The notes under the pieces are model-generated. The model had not been told where the DNA came from. It did not search any database and saw nothing but the letters and a program-made list of their open reading frames with translations. The position numbers and the translations under genes are program-made. Shown here one piece after another: positions 6,974 through 13,821 of a DNA stretch of 15,837 nucleotides (positions are counted from its first letter, which is position 1; each line of letters opens with the position of its first letter). The DNA comes from JAZQQB01 sp045628865 (GTDB taxonomy: Bacteria > Bacillota > Clostridia > Lachnospirales > Lachnospiraceae): positions 1 through 15,837 of the forward strand of contig JAZQQB010000062.1 of the NCBI GenBank assembly GCA_045628865.1. Reading direction: 5' to 3'.

Positions 6974-8005
6974 TCACGCAAATATTTTATAAAGCACTGG
7001 CAATATAAAACATATATAACCGATCAGTGACCCGATCAGGAATTTTTTTGTTAAAAAAACTGCAACAAATTCACGAATCAAAGCAGAAGGCCAAAAATAA
7101 AATGCAACCTTTGCTCCAATACCAACACAATCAAATTTTTGTTTCTTTGCATAGCTTAAGCACCTGTATATATGATAGTTGCTGGAAACAAGCGCAGTTC
7201 GTTGTCCACCTGGTCTACTGATAATAATATCTTTTGAGTTTTTTATATTTTCCATGGTAGTAACAGATTTGTCTTCAATCAATATATGTTCTTCAGCGAT
7301 TCCTTTTTCAAGAAGATACCTTTTCATTGCCTCTGCTTCACTGATCTTTTCATCACTCCCCTGCCCTCCGCTCGGAATGATCATTGGTTTGATCTTGCAT
7401 TTTTGATACAGTTCGATTGCTTTGTCCACACGGTTTGAAAGAAGCTTTGTCATTCGTTCACCGCCTGCTAATCCACATCCATGTATGATGATATAATCAA
7501 ATCTCATAACATGCGGCAGCCATTGAATAAATACGGAATAAAATACAAAGTTTAATATCAGACAACTAAAATAAAGAACTGTCATACAGATCCATAATAC
7601 AAATGTATGGATTTCTTCAAATCTCTTTTCATCAGAAAGTCCTAACACATATATACTTGCAGCGAGTTCACCTATTGCAATTAAAACACCCAATAATAAC
7701 GACATGATATGCGGGATGGAAAAAGATTCTTTCTTAATCATCTGTATACCATTGATGATCAACAGCACTGGAACAACAAATACTGCTGCCATAACAAATA
7801 AGAAACAATACAAAAGTGCATATCCCATTTCTGTGCCAAATAAACTGCACAAAAAGAATACTGTAAAAAAGCATGCGATCATCACTAACACACTATTCAA
7901 ATATCTTTGTGGTTTCCATACAGTAACAATAATTGCAATGACCCAGGAACCCACTAAAAAAGGCCATAAAGTTACTATATTATCTATGGTAGCTGACATT
8001 TTCAT
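6974..8005 (-). CDS. Polytopic membrane protein with DUF218 (YdcF/SanA/ElyC-like) domain
   Basis: The N-terminal half of this 343-aa protein has about five hydrophobic helices (residues about 12-30, 36-57, 62-88, 98-122 and 134-160). The DUF218 domain follows (about 169-300), with IIIHGCGL, NRVDKAIELY, PSGGQGSDE, the SEAEAM helix, TTMENIKNS and VSSNYHIYR, all typical of the YdcF fold. One further helix sits near 322-340. DUF218 members are envelope-associated, and some affect cell-wall precursor or lipid-carrier balance, but no catalytic activity is firmly assigned. The gene overlaps the upstream radical SAM-HAD gene by 26 bp, which places it in the same operon. The start at 8005 has GGGAG only three bases before it; the ATG at 7999 is better spaced and may be the true start. 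Whether it belongs functionally to the STM401x set is an inference from the overlap. Confidence 0.88.
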   Translation of the reverse strand: MKMSATIDNIVTLWPFLVGSWVIAIIVTVWKPQRYLNSVLVMIACFFTVFFLCSLFGTEMGYALLYCFLFVMAAVFVVPVLLIINGIQMIKKESFSIPHIMSLLLGVLIAIGELAASIYVLGLSDEKRFEEIHTFVLWICMTVLYFSCLILNFVFYSVFIQWLPHVMRFDYIIIHGCGLAGGERMTKLLSNRVDKAIELYQKCKIKPMIIPSGGQGSDEKISEAEAMKRYLLEKGIAEEHILIEDKSVTTMENIKNSKDIIISRPGGQRTALVSSNYHIYRCLSYAKKQKFDCVGIGAKVAFYFWPSALIREFVAVFLTKKFLIGSLIGYICFILPVLYKIFA

Positions 8006-9494
8006 TTTCTCCCTGATTTATATTTTTCGAATCCATGATTTTCATCATTTCCTTATCTTCCTCATCATTTCCAAGCGCATATATTCTTGTCACATCAAGT
8101 CCCAAAAGCTTGCAAAAATACTGTACTGCAGATTCCTTCCTGGCTTCAAAAGATACAATCTCCAAACAATGCTTCTCAACAAAGCATCTGCTGCCGCATG
8201 GTAAAAATGCTTTTATTTCATGAACAGCTGTTTCATTCCAAACAAATCCCTTACGTCCATGGATTGTTATCTTATAAATTTCTTTATTGTAATGATAAAT
8301 AGATACATGTGCATGATACTTTTTAGCAAACGATCTTATTTTAGAAATTGGCAGATTCTGTAAGGGTATGATCTTGATATCCGTAATCTTTTGACCCGAT
8401 TGATCTAGCAATAGATTTAATCCGCCACTGGCACAGGATATCCCTTTAAAAAGATAGATATCCTCTTTTAAGATCTGCTTCACATATTCAAGCGGATAAG
8501 ATGTGATCAAAAAAATCGGCATTCTTCTAGTAAGGCCCTTTAATTTTGCTCTTGTAATGTCAGACAATCCATCCCTTTTTCCTTCAGGGATCAATGTTCC
8601 ATCTAAATCCAAAAACATTGCATCAAACATTTTGGGTACACGAAAAATGGAGAGTTCTCCAAATGCTTTATGAAAATCCCTTCTTCCTCCATATGCTAAA
8701 TAGCAACTGCATTGTCTTTTTGTACAATGATCTTCGAACATCTGCCAAGGTGCTGCATCATACCAGTTCAAAGCCTTAGGTCTGGAAATATTGCAGCTTT
8801 TCATCGTTCCATCAGCTTCTACAAATAACCGATTTTCACACATAGACGGATCTGACTCATGCCCTTTTAACTCCTCTTCAAAAAAAGGATCCATCTCACA
8901 AAAGTCGCATACCTCTTCCATGGTATAATTTCGTTTCAAACCATCCATCTGATTGATCCAAAAATACACATTAGCCGGTAGTTTATTGTAAAAGGACTGC
9001 AGCTCAGTTATTTTCTCTGGATTTCCAACTGCTCCCACGCAAAAAGAAACACCCCATGAGAGCAACTTATCACATTGTAGCAAAAAAATGGATTCTTTAA
9101 CTTGTTCCGGATGATATGTCGCCCATACACTTAATTTTGTTTTGTCTCCACCAGCCTGATCATAAATAGCAAGCATCTTATCTATATCAAAACTTAAGTT
9201 TGTCTGTAACCCGACTTTTTCCATTCCCTGCAAAACAGACAGCTTTGCCAATGCCTCCCAATAATAAGGATGGATCGACGCCTCTCCATAGGGCGTGATC
9301 ATGACACCGGAAATTCTGTATTTCTGATCATCACACTCTTTGTTGATATCTGAAATGTGCCCTACAAATCTTGCAAGGGATTCTTCATCTTTTTTCAGTT
9401 CCATGCTACTTGATTTATGTTTTGAAAACGGACAGTAGGAACAGGAATAATTACAACTTTTTAAAAAGCCTCTATAACAAACTGTATTTTTCAT
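7980..9494 (-). CDS. STM4011-family radical SAM protein fused to a HAD-superfamily phosphatase
   Basis: The start ATG at 9494 overlaps the stop of the preceding gene as ATGA, the usual sign of translational coupling; an in-frame ATG at 9512 is possible but less likely. The product is 504 aa. Residues about 1-285 are a radical SAM domain: C14, C18 and C21 in CNYSCSYCPF bind the Fe4S4 cluster that cleaves S-adenosylmethionine. Further cysteines (C219, C234 in a CENRLF...DGTMKSC arrangement, then C257, C262, C264) suggest a SPASM/twitch-like auxiliary cluster. Residues about 290-490 are a Cof-type HAD hydrolase with FLDLDGTL (nucleophile D296), LITS, K453 and ALGNDEED as motifs I-IV. STM4011 family proteins are, to my knowledge, mostly the radical SAM part alone, near 290 aa, so the fusion is notable. 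It sits directly after the STM4012-like gene, as in the Salmonella locus. The substrate is unknown; radical chemistry followed by phosphate removal on one molecule is an inference. Confidence 0.88.
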   Translation of the reverse strand: MKNTVCYRGFLKSCNYSCSYCPFSKHKSSSMELKKDEESLARFVGHISDINKECDDQKYRISGVMITPYGEASIHPYYWEALAKLSVLQGMEKVGLQTNLSFDIDKMLAIYDQAGGDKTKLSVWATYHPEQVKESIFLLQCDKLLSWGVSFCVGAVGNPEKITELQSFYNKLPANVYFWINQMDGLKRNYTMEEVCDFCEMDPFFEEELKGHESDPSMCENRLFVEADGTMKSCNISRPKALNWYDAAPWQMFEDHCTKRQCSCYLAYGGRRDFHKAFGELSIFRVPKMFDAMFLDLDGTLIPEGKRDGLSDITRAKLKGLTRRMPIFLITSYPLEYVKQILKEDIYLFKGISCASGGLNLLLDQSGQKITDIKIIPLQNLPISKIRSFAKKYHAHVSIYHYNKEIYKITIHGRKGFVWNETAVHEIKAFLPCGSRCFVEKHCLEIVSFEARKESAVQYFCKLLGLDVTRIYALGNDEEDKEMMKIMDSKNINQGENENVSYHR

Positions 9495-10771
9495 GAATTC
9501 TTCTGCTCCCATTCAAGCATCAGTTTTTCTATATCTCGTGAAATAAGCTGTGGTCCTAACCAGTCAGAAAGTGATATTCCAGATTCCGTCAGGCAAAGCA
9601 TTCCCTGTTCTTTTCGACAATACCCTTCCTCGCACCACTTTGAAAGGATCGGATAAGCGCTAAAAAGTTCACATTTAAAGTCTTTTTCGAATAAATCAAT
9701 GGAAATTCCAGGCAGCGTAAATAAATGCTTGATCACATATCTTCTTCGCAATTCCTCCGGTTCTAGCAAAATTCCATGTTTCACCTTTGTAAAATCCATT
9801 GTTCCTATAAACTCGTTTAATTCGTTCATTGCGCTACATCGTGTAATCTGATACGGTGTACATGCATGAAGATTTCCCAGATAGCTTCTGCCTCCACACC
9901 CAAGTGACAAAGAGCAATTCATGCCACATTCTACAAAAGACTGCTCTGACCTCTTGGTGAATCTTCTCATAGACTTTTGAAAGTATCCCATTTCCTGCAA
10001 AAAATGTTTTCCTTCTTCATACAGTTCATATGTATGCTCTGGATCTGGCACATTTCTTTCCTCTAGTAACTTAACACCATGTTTGATATATAAAGGATAT
10101 AAAAAAATCTCATCTGGTGAAAAATCACAGGCTTTCTTTAATGACTCTACTAAGCTTTCCTTTGTTTGAAAAGGAATTCCATAGATAAAATCCATGTTAA
10201 AGCATGAAAAATCAGCTTCTCTGATGATTTCTGCCGCTTTTTTGGCACATTCTGGCAGGTGTGCTCGTCTTAAATATTTTAATTCCTCTAAATGAAAACT
10301 CTGAACACCAAGGCTAACCCTTGTCACGCCTTGTTTTTTCAAAAAGTCCATTTTTTCTTTTGTGGTTTGTAAAGGAGCAGTTTCTATGATGATTTCACAA
10401 TCCTTTTTCACTGGAAGTAAAGAAAAAATGCTATCGAAAAGCTGTTTCAACAATGAAACCGGAAGTATCAACGGTGTACCGCCTCCAATGGTTATATCCT
10501 CAAACACCGTATCTTTTGGAAGCATTTCTTGATACTGCTTCATCTGCCGTATCAAAGCTGCTATATACTTTTCCCAAAAATCTTCCTTTGTTCCTGTCAC
10601 TGAAAAAAGATTACAATACCCGCATTTTGATTCACAAAATGGAATGTGTATATACAAGCTGTGCCCGTTTCCGGAAAGAAAGTGCATATATTCTTCCAAA
10701 TTACAGTCACTTAATTGGCGATATGCAGTTTTATGCGGATAACTATACATATATTGGTAATATCGATTCAT
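9491..10771 (-). CDS. STM4012-family radical SAM protein (HemW/coproporphyrinogen-oxidase-like)
   Basis: This is a 426-aa cytoplasmic radical SAM enzyme. C46, C50 and C53 in IPFCESKCGYC form the cluster-binding CX3CX2C, preceded by the HemN/HemW-type YIHIPFC. GGGTP (96-100) and the later RVSLGVQSFH and FNMDFIYGIP blocks bind SAM in the manner of the HemW group. Unlike ordinary HemW it has extra cysteines (C282, C286, C292, C304, C312) around LGCGGRSYLG, which may hold another cluster. Context rather than sequence alone identifies it as the STM4012-type enzyme, since its neighbours are STM4011, 4013, 4014 and 4015 homologues in matching order. The start ATG at 10771 has only a weak GAG upstream. 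The gap to the previous gene is 44 bp. It may be misnamed HemW by automated annotation; a heme role is unlikely here. Reaction unknown. Confidence 0.88.
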   Translation of the reverse strand: MNRYYQYMYSYPHKTAYRQLSDCNLEEYMHFLSGNGHSLYIHIPFCESKCGYCNLFSVTGTKEDFWEKYIAALIRQMKQYQEMLPKDTVFEDITIGGGTPLILPVSLLKQLFDSIFSLLPVKKDCEIIIETAPLQTTKEKMDFLKKQGVTRVSLGVQSFHLEELKYLRRAHLPECAKKAAEIIREADFSCFNMDFIYGIPFQTKESLVESLKKACDFSPDEIFLYPLYIKHGVKLLEERNVPDPEHTYELYEEGKHFLQEMGYFQKSMRRFTKRSEQSFVECGMNCSLSLGCGGRSYLGNLHACTPYQITRCSAMNELNEFIGTMDFTKVKHGILLEPEELRRRYVIKHLFTLPGISIDLFEKDFKCELFSAYPILSKWCEEGYCRKEQGMLCLTESGISLSDWLGPQLISRDIEKLMLEWEQKNS

Positions 10772-10815
10772 ATATTTTTTTCTCGCATCAATGTTATTGT
10801 ATCTTTATTTATTCA

Positions 10816-11676
10816 TTATCTATCATTTATTAAAAAGAAATGCTTGTAAGGCACAGTACTGACTACCGGATGATTCACTGAATGAAATGTAAATCCATCC
10901 TCCCCATAACATGTTCCATGATCCGAAAAACATATTACAAATGCATCACCACGTTTCTCTTTCCAGGCATCCATCAATCTTTTAAACTCGCCGTCCACAT
11001 ATCGCAATGCTGCTTTATGTGTTTCAAGACTATCCGACTTGGCACCTTCAATGTAATGACTGTTTGGATAATGGATCGCACTAAAATTCAAATACATAAA
11101 AATATGCCTGTCATCTTCTTTTTGATCTAATTTCTTAATAATGTGATCCACCTGATTTTTGGCGCTATCCTTTACAGGGCAGGAAAAAGAAGGATTCCAC
11201 CAGCTTTTTTCAAACATAGATGGAAAAACATTACCAATATCCGACCTTTTATCAAAAAAAGTCACGCCACCAACACACCATGTATCATAACCAGCCTTGC
11301 GCAGACCCGTCGGAATATTTCCGCCTGAAAACTCATAAATGGAATCTGGTGCTTTTTTCATCATTCCCTTTGGTATAAATAATACCTGTGCTTCTGCTAA
11401 GTTTCTCGCTTCATCCTGTAATGGTAAGAATCCGGAAAAGATTGCATGATGGGAAGGATAAGTAAAATTACCTGGAGCCTGTCTCTTTTCCCATTCTCCA
11501 TATTGATTCAAATTAGGTGTACCACCATTTTTTTCTTCCTCGATTGCTGCATCATAGCGCAGGGTATCAAAGCACAAAAATAAAATGTCCTTTTTCCCCA
11601 CCACCGTGGACATATCAACCGCATTATTTTTTTGATTCATTTTGGCACGAAAAGCCGAAAAAGGTATCTCACTCAT
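10816..11676 (-). CDS. STM4013/SEN3800-family hydrolase (alkaline phosphatase/sulfatase superfamily)
   Basis: This 286-aa protein, with no signal peptide, has the metal-site pattern of the alkaline phosphatase superfamily. These are D37 in CFDTLRYD, T72 in NFTYPSHHAIFSG as the likely nucleophile, H202 in AIHYP, D252/H253 in FSDHG, and a later His (H265 or H269). The fold normally hydrolyses phosphate or sulfate esters or transfers phospho-groups with two metal ions. The protein is shorter than secreted sulfatases and looks cytoplasmic, which fits a small-molecule or intracellular protein substrate. GGGAGGA six bases before the ATG fixes the start. It lies 23 bp after the ATP-grasp gene and 44 bp before the STM4012-like gene. 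Family assignment is good; the substrate is unknown. Confidence 0.9.
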   Translation of the reverse strand: MSEIPFSAFRAKMNQKNNAVDMSTVVGKKDILFLCFDTLRYDAAIEEEKNGGTPNLNQYGEWEKRQAPGNFTYPSHHAIFSGFLPLQDEARNLAEAQVLFIPKGMMKKAPDSIYEFSGGNIPTGLRKAGYDTWCVGGVTFFDKRSDIGNVFPSMFEKSWWNPSFSCPVKDSAKNQVDHIIKKLDQKEDDRHIFMYLNFSAIHYPNSHYIEGAKSDSLETHKAALRYVDGEFKRLMDAWKEKRGDAFVICFSDHGTCYGEDGFTFHSVNHPVVSTVPYKHFFLINDR

Positions 11677-11699
11677 TTTCCATCCTCCCTAGTTGGTCT

Positions 11700-12722
11700 C
11701 TATCTGTTTTTTTCAGAGAGCAATTTTTTCATCGACGCCACCTGACTTTTATAAATTCGATTATCTTCATAAATATCCTGATAGATCAAATCGCCCTGAC
11801 CATTCATCTCTATAATCCTTGGTTTGCCATGTTCAATCAGCACATCAATCCCGGCGCCTCGCAGTCCTGGAATACAGGATACCGCCTTTATACACAAGGA
11901 AGAAATCTCCTTCGTTAGCTGATCTGGCAGCTGAAGTTTTTCATAATATTCAGCATGATTGTTCAAATGAAGATTCGTAATAGGTCCCTTGGATAATCTT
12001 GGCAATATATATACAACCTTACCATCATTCACAACAACTCTAAGATCAAAACAATACTTTTCAAACTGATCCTTTGCATGCCACTTCTCAATGATGCACT
12101 CTGATCGAAGTAAAAGATCCAAATAAGCTTTCGCTTCTTCATTTTCTAATCTCATTAACTTTTTCGTATTCATAAGCCCATTCTCGCTTATAGTAGCACA
12201 GGTATAGATCCAAAGTTTATTTTGATTTTTAGAAAAGCGTACTGCCGTCACGCCTGCTGCCCCAGCACCATTCACAGGTTTCACAAATATCTGTGAAAGT
12301 CTCTGCCTATCCATAAAAGTCAACAGCTGTGCATGATCCTTACAACTAACATCAAAACTATCTGTAACCAGAATCCCATTTTCTAACAAAATCTGCTTGC
12401 ACTTCTTTTTATCAAGGCACAGCAAAATAGCTGCCGGTGTATTGTAAAATCCAAACACCGGCAACTTCGAGATCTGTTGCATCATACTTTTATAATGTTC
12501 TGTAAAAACATCAATATCTGTCAACTTTGCACTTTTGATCGCAGGCGGATCTATTTTGACCATAACATCCTGCAAATCTGTTCGCCCAAGCAGCTGATCC
12601 ACGTTTTCATATGAATAAAAAGAATAGTCCACGTCACATGCTTTTTCAAAATAGATTTTTCTTTTTCCTTCTGTTCCTAACAGGATAATTTTTTCTACTC
12701 TGTCAACATTGGATTGTACCAT
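11700..12722 (-). CDS. STM4014-family ATP-grasp protein
   Basis: This is an ATP-grasp fold protein of about 340 aa. ATP-grasp enzymes activate a carboxylate as acyl phosphate and join it to an amine or other nucleophile. With GTG-start numbering, visible elements are KPVNGAGAAGV (about 153-163) as the nucleotide-binding lysine and glycine loop, CIIEKW (about 214-219), the FDLRVVV strand, and GIDVLIEHGKPRIIEMNGQGDL, in which the E and N coordinate Mg. The N-terminus (KIILLGTEGKRKIYF) is a Rossmann-like pre-ATP-grasp start. ATG at 12722 has GGAG four bases before it; GTG at 12737 with AGGA further upstream is an alternative that adds five residues. Either way the gene overlaps the LRR gene's end (28 or 43 bp), so translation is coupled. 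It may couple amino acids or a peptide within this pathway; no substrate can be read from the sequence. Confidence 0.88.
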   Translation of the reverse strand: MVQSNVDRVEKIILLGTEGKRKIYFEKACDVDYSFYSYENVDQLLGRTDLQDVMVKIDPPAIKSAKLTDIDVFTEHYKSMMQQISKLPVFGFYNTPAAILLCLDKKKCKQILLENGILVTDSFDVSCKDHAQLLTFMDRQRLSQIFVKPVNGAGAAGVTAVRFSKNQNKLWIYTCATISENGLMNTKKLMRLENEEAKAYLDLLLRSECIIEKWHAKDQFEKYCFDLRVVVNDGKVVYILPRLSKGPITNLHLNNHAEYYEKLQLPDQLTKEISSLCIKAVSCIPGLRGAGIDVLIEHGKPRIIEMNGQGDLIYQDIYEDNRIYKSQVASMKKLLSEKNR

Positions 12723-13552
12723 ATTTCTCCATCCCACTCTTCTGCTTCCTGCTGATCATCATAGTCAAAAGTTACTCCGCATGGACTTTTTCTCAATTTA
12801 TGTATCATCTCGTCAGAAAAATAATTATATGTTACATCTACATGTTTGATATTTGGATAATCTGCTAGTTTCTGCAATATCATATCGCCACCCTTATCTG
12901 TGATCGTACCACAAGACAAGTCAAGATCAACCAATTGACTCATATACTTACTCTCTAATACTGCTTGTGTAACCTCATCCTGCATATTACTATCAACCAG
13001 TCCCAAATAAGTCAATGCAGGGAAGTCAGAATTAGTCAAAAGAGATTTGATGGTATCTATATCACCATCAAAACCGTAATCATCAACACCTAGATATAAC
13101 AATAATTTCTTTAATTTAGGTAATTTCGCATCTTCGATTTGTTTGATCACATCAGAACCTAATCCGCCACAAATAATAGTAAGGGATTCTAAATTATCAT
13201 GAGCAATTTCGCCTAATTCAAGATCTGTACTTCCCTTGATCGTCAATTCCTTTAATTGTGGCATAGCTGCCCATAACTTACTGTAGTTTCCCTGTATGAT
13301 CCAGGAAACTTCACATTCTTCAAAATCCATATCCCCAACAAACAAGGATGTAACATGCGAGAATGCTTCTTTATGATCCACAATTCCATCCAACAGACCC
13401 TGACAATTATCTTCATATGCTCCACCCCAGTCTCCGATGACCAAATGATCAACCGATGAAAATTCAGGATCAGCAAGGATCTCTTCTACTAATGTAGTTG
13501 CGTTTTTTCCATCTTCCCATGCATCATAATCATTTAAATATTTTTTCTCCAT
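12695..13552 (-). CDS. STM4015-family leucine-rich-repeat-like protein
   Basis: The open frame extends to 13738, but the ATG at 13552 is the likely start. GGAGG lies eight bases upstream, a sigma-A promoter sits at 13619-13647, and the longer version would have to translate through a terminator hairpin. The 285-aa product has irregular LRR-type repeats across about residues 40-260 (LKELTIKG, LESLTIICGG, LKKLLLYLG, LTYLGLVDS, LVDLDLSCG, IKHVDVTYN), giving a solenoid. The DFEECEVSWIIQG block is characteristic of this family. It is acidic, has no signal peptide, and ends with a short acidic tail. LRR solenoids bind proteins or peptides, so it may be a scaffold, a substrate recognition subunit or itself the modified protein. 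It is the first gene of the operon and overlaps the ATP-grasp gene. No catalytic motif is visible. Confidence 0.87.
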   Translation of the reverse strand: MEKKYLNDYDAWEDGKNATTLVEEILADPEFSSVDHLVIGDWGGAYEDNCQGLLDGIVDHKEAFSHVTSLFVGDMDFEECEVSWIIQGNYSKLWAAMPQLKELTIKGSTDLELGEIAHDNLESLTIICGGLGSDVIKQIEDAKLPKLKKLLLYLGVDDYGFDGDIDTIKSLLTNSDFPALTYLGLVDSNMQDEVTQAVLESKYMSQLVDLDLSCGTITDKGGDMILQKLADYPNIKHVDVTYNYFSDEMIHKLRKSPCGVTFDYDDQQEAEEWDGEIWYNPMLTE

Positions 13553-13618
13553 TTTCTTTTCCTCCATAACTCTATCATCATAATATTCAAGTTGTCTTTC
13601 AATCGAATCACTTCTCCC

Positions 13619-13647
13619 ATTATACTGTAAATCGATTTTGAAAACAA
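13619..13647 (-). promoter_or_regulatory. Promoter of the STM4015-4011 operon
   Basis: The minus strand carries TTGTTT (13647-13642), a 17-bp spacer and a perfect TATAAT (13624-13619). The expected start near 13612 leaves about 60 nt of leader before the ATG at 13552. Confidence 0.7.
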
Positions 13648-13659
13648 ACTTTTCTTCAT

Positions 13660-13683
13660 AAAAAAGAGTGCTTCGCACTCTTT
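13660..13683 (-). terminator. Rho-independent terminator upstream of the operon promoter
   Basis: AAAGAGTGC and GCACTCTTT form a perfect 9-bp stem around TTC. On the minus strand TTTTTT follows. It insulates the operon from xylanase 2 transcription and lies just upstream of the -35. Confidence 0.75.
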
Positions 13684-13745
13684 CTCGCTCGAGCGGAATG
13701 CGTAGCATTACCTTCCTTTCCGCGAGATGCGCATCCATCGCGGAG
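13684..13745. repeat. Cluster of short perfect palindromes
   Basis: Within about 60 bp there are CGCTCGAGCG (13686-13695), AATGCGTAGCATT (13697-13709) and GATGCGCATC (13726-13735), the last enclosed by CCGCGA/TCGCGG (13720-13725, 13738-13743). With the terminator stem next to it, each unit has GC...GC at its centre with varying flanks. This looks like a repetitive palindromic intergenic element rather than a coding sequence. Confidence 0.6.
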
Positions 13746-13792
13746 CTTTTAGTTTCATAGGAAATTTGAAGAATTTCCTATGAAACTAAAAG
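13746..13792. repeat. Perfect 21-bp inverted repeat
   Basis: Arms 13746-13766 and 13772-13792 are exact reverse complements around TGAAG. The element begins where the xylanase 2 terminator stem ends, so the T tract of that terminator is one arm of this dyad. It may protect the 3' end of the xylanase mRNA or act as a second terminator. Confidence 0.8.
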
Positions 13793-13811
13793 GGATGCCA
13801 TTCGGCACCCC
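13792..13811 (-). terminator. Rho-independent terminator of xylanase 2
   Basis: On the minus strand GGGGTGCC and GGCATCCC (one G-U) form an 8-bp stem around GAAT, followed by TTTTAGTTTC, ten bases after the stop codon. Confidence 0.85.
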
Positions 13812-13821
13812 TCATTCATTC

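Noticed and set aside
7704..8204. Plus-strand open frame of 166 codons
   Set aside because: Antisense to the DUF218 and radical SAM-HAD genes, both supported by conserved motifs; low-complexity Ile/Lys/Thr composition.
9491..10771. True HemW (heme chaperone) or coproporphyrinogen oxidase
   Set aside because: Sequence start is HemW-like, but extra cysteines and the conserved STM4011-4015 neighbours argue for a distinct family.
10453..10833. Plus-strand open frame of 126 codons
   Set aside because: Antisense to the STM4012-family gene; no ribosome binding site or recognisable domain.
13553..13738. N-terminal extension of the LRR protein from an ATG at 13738
   Set aside because: It would translate through a terminator hairpin, several palindromes and the promoter. 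The ATG at 13552 has a proper GGAGG, and the extension has no resemblance to the family.
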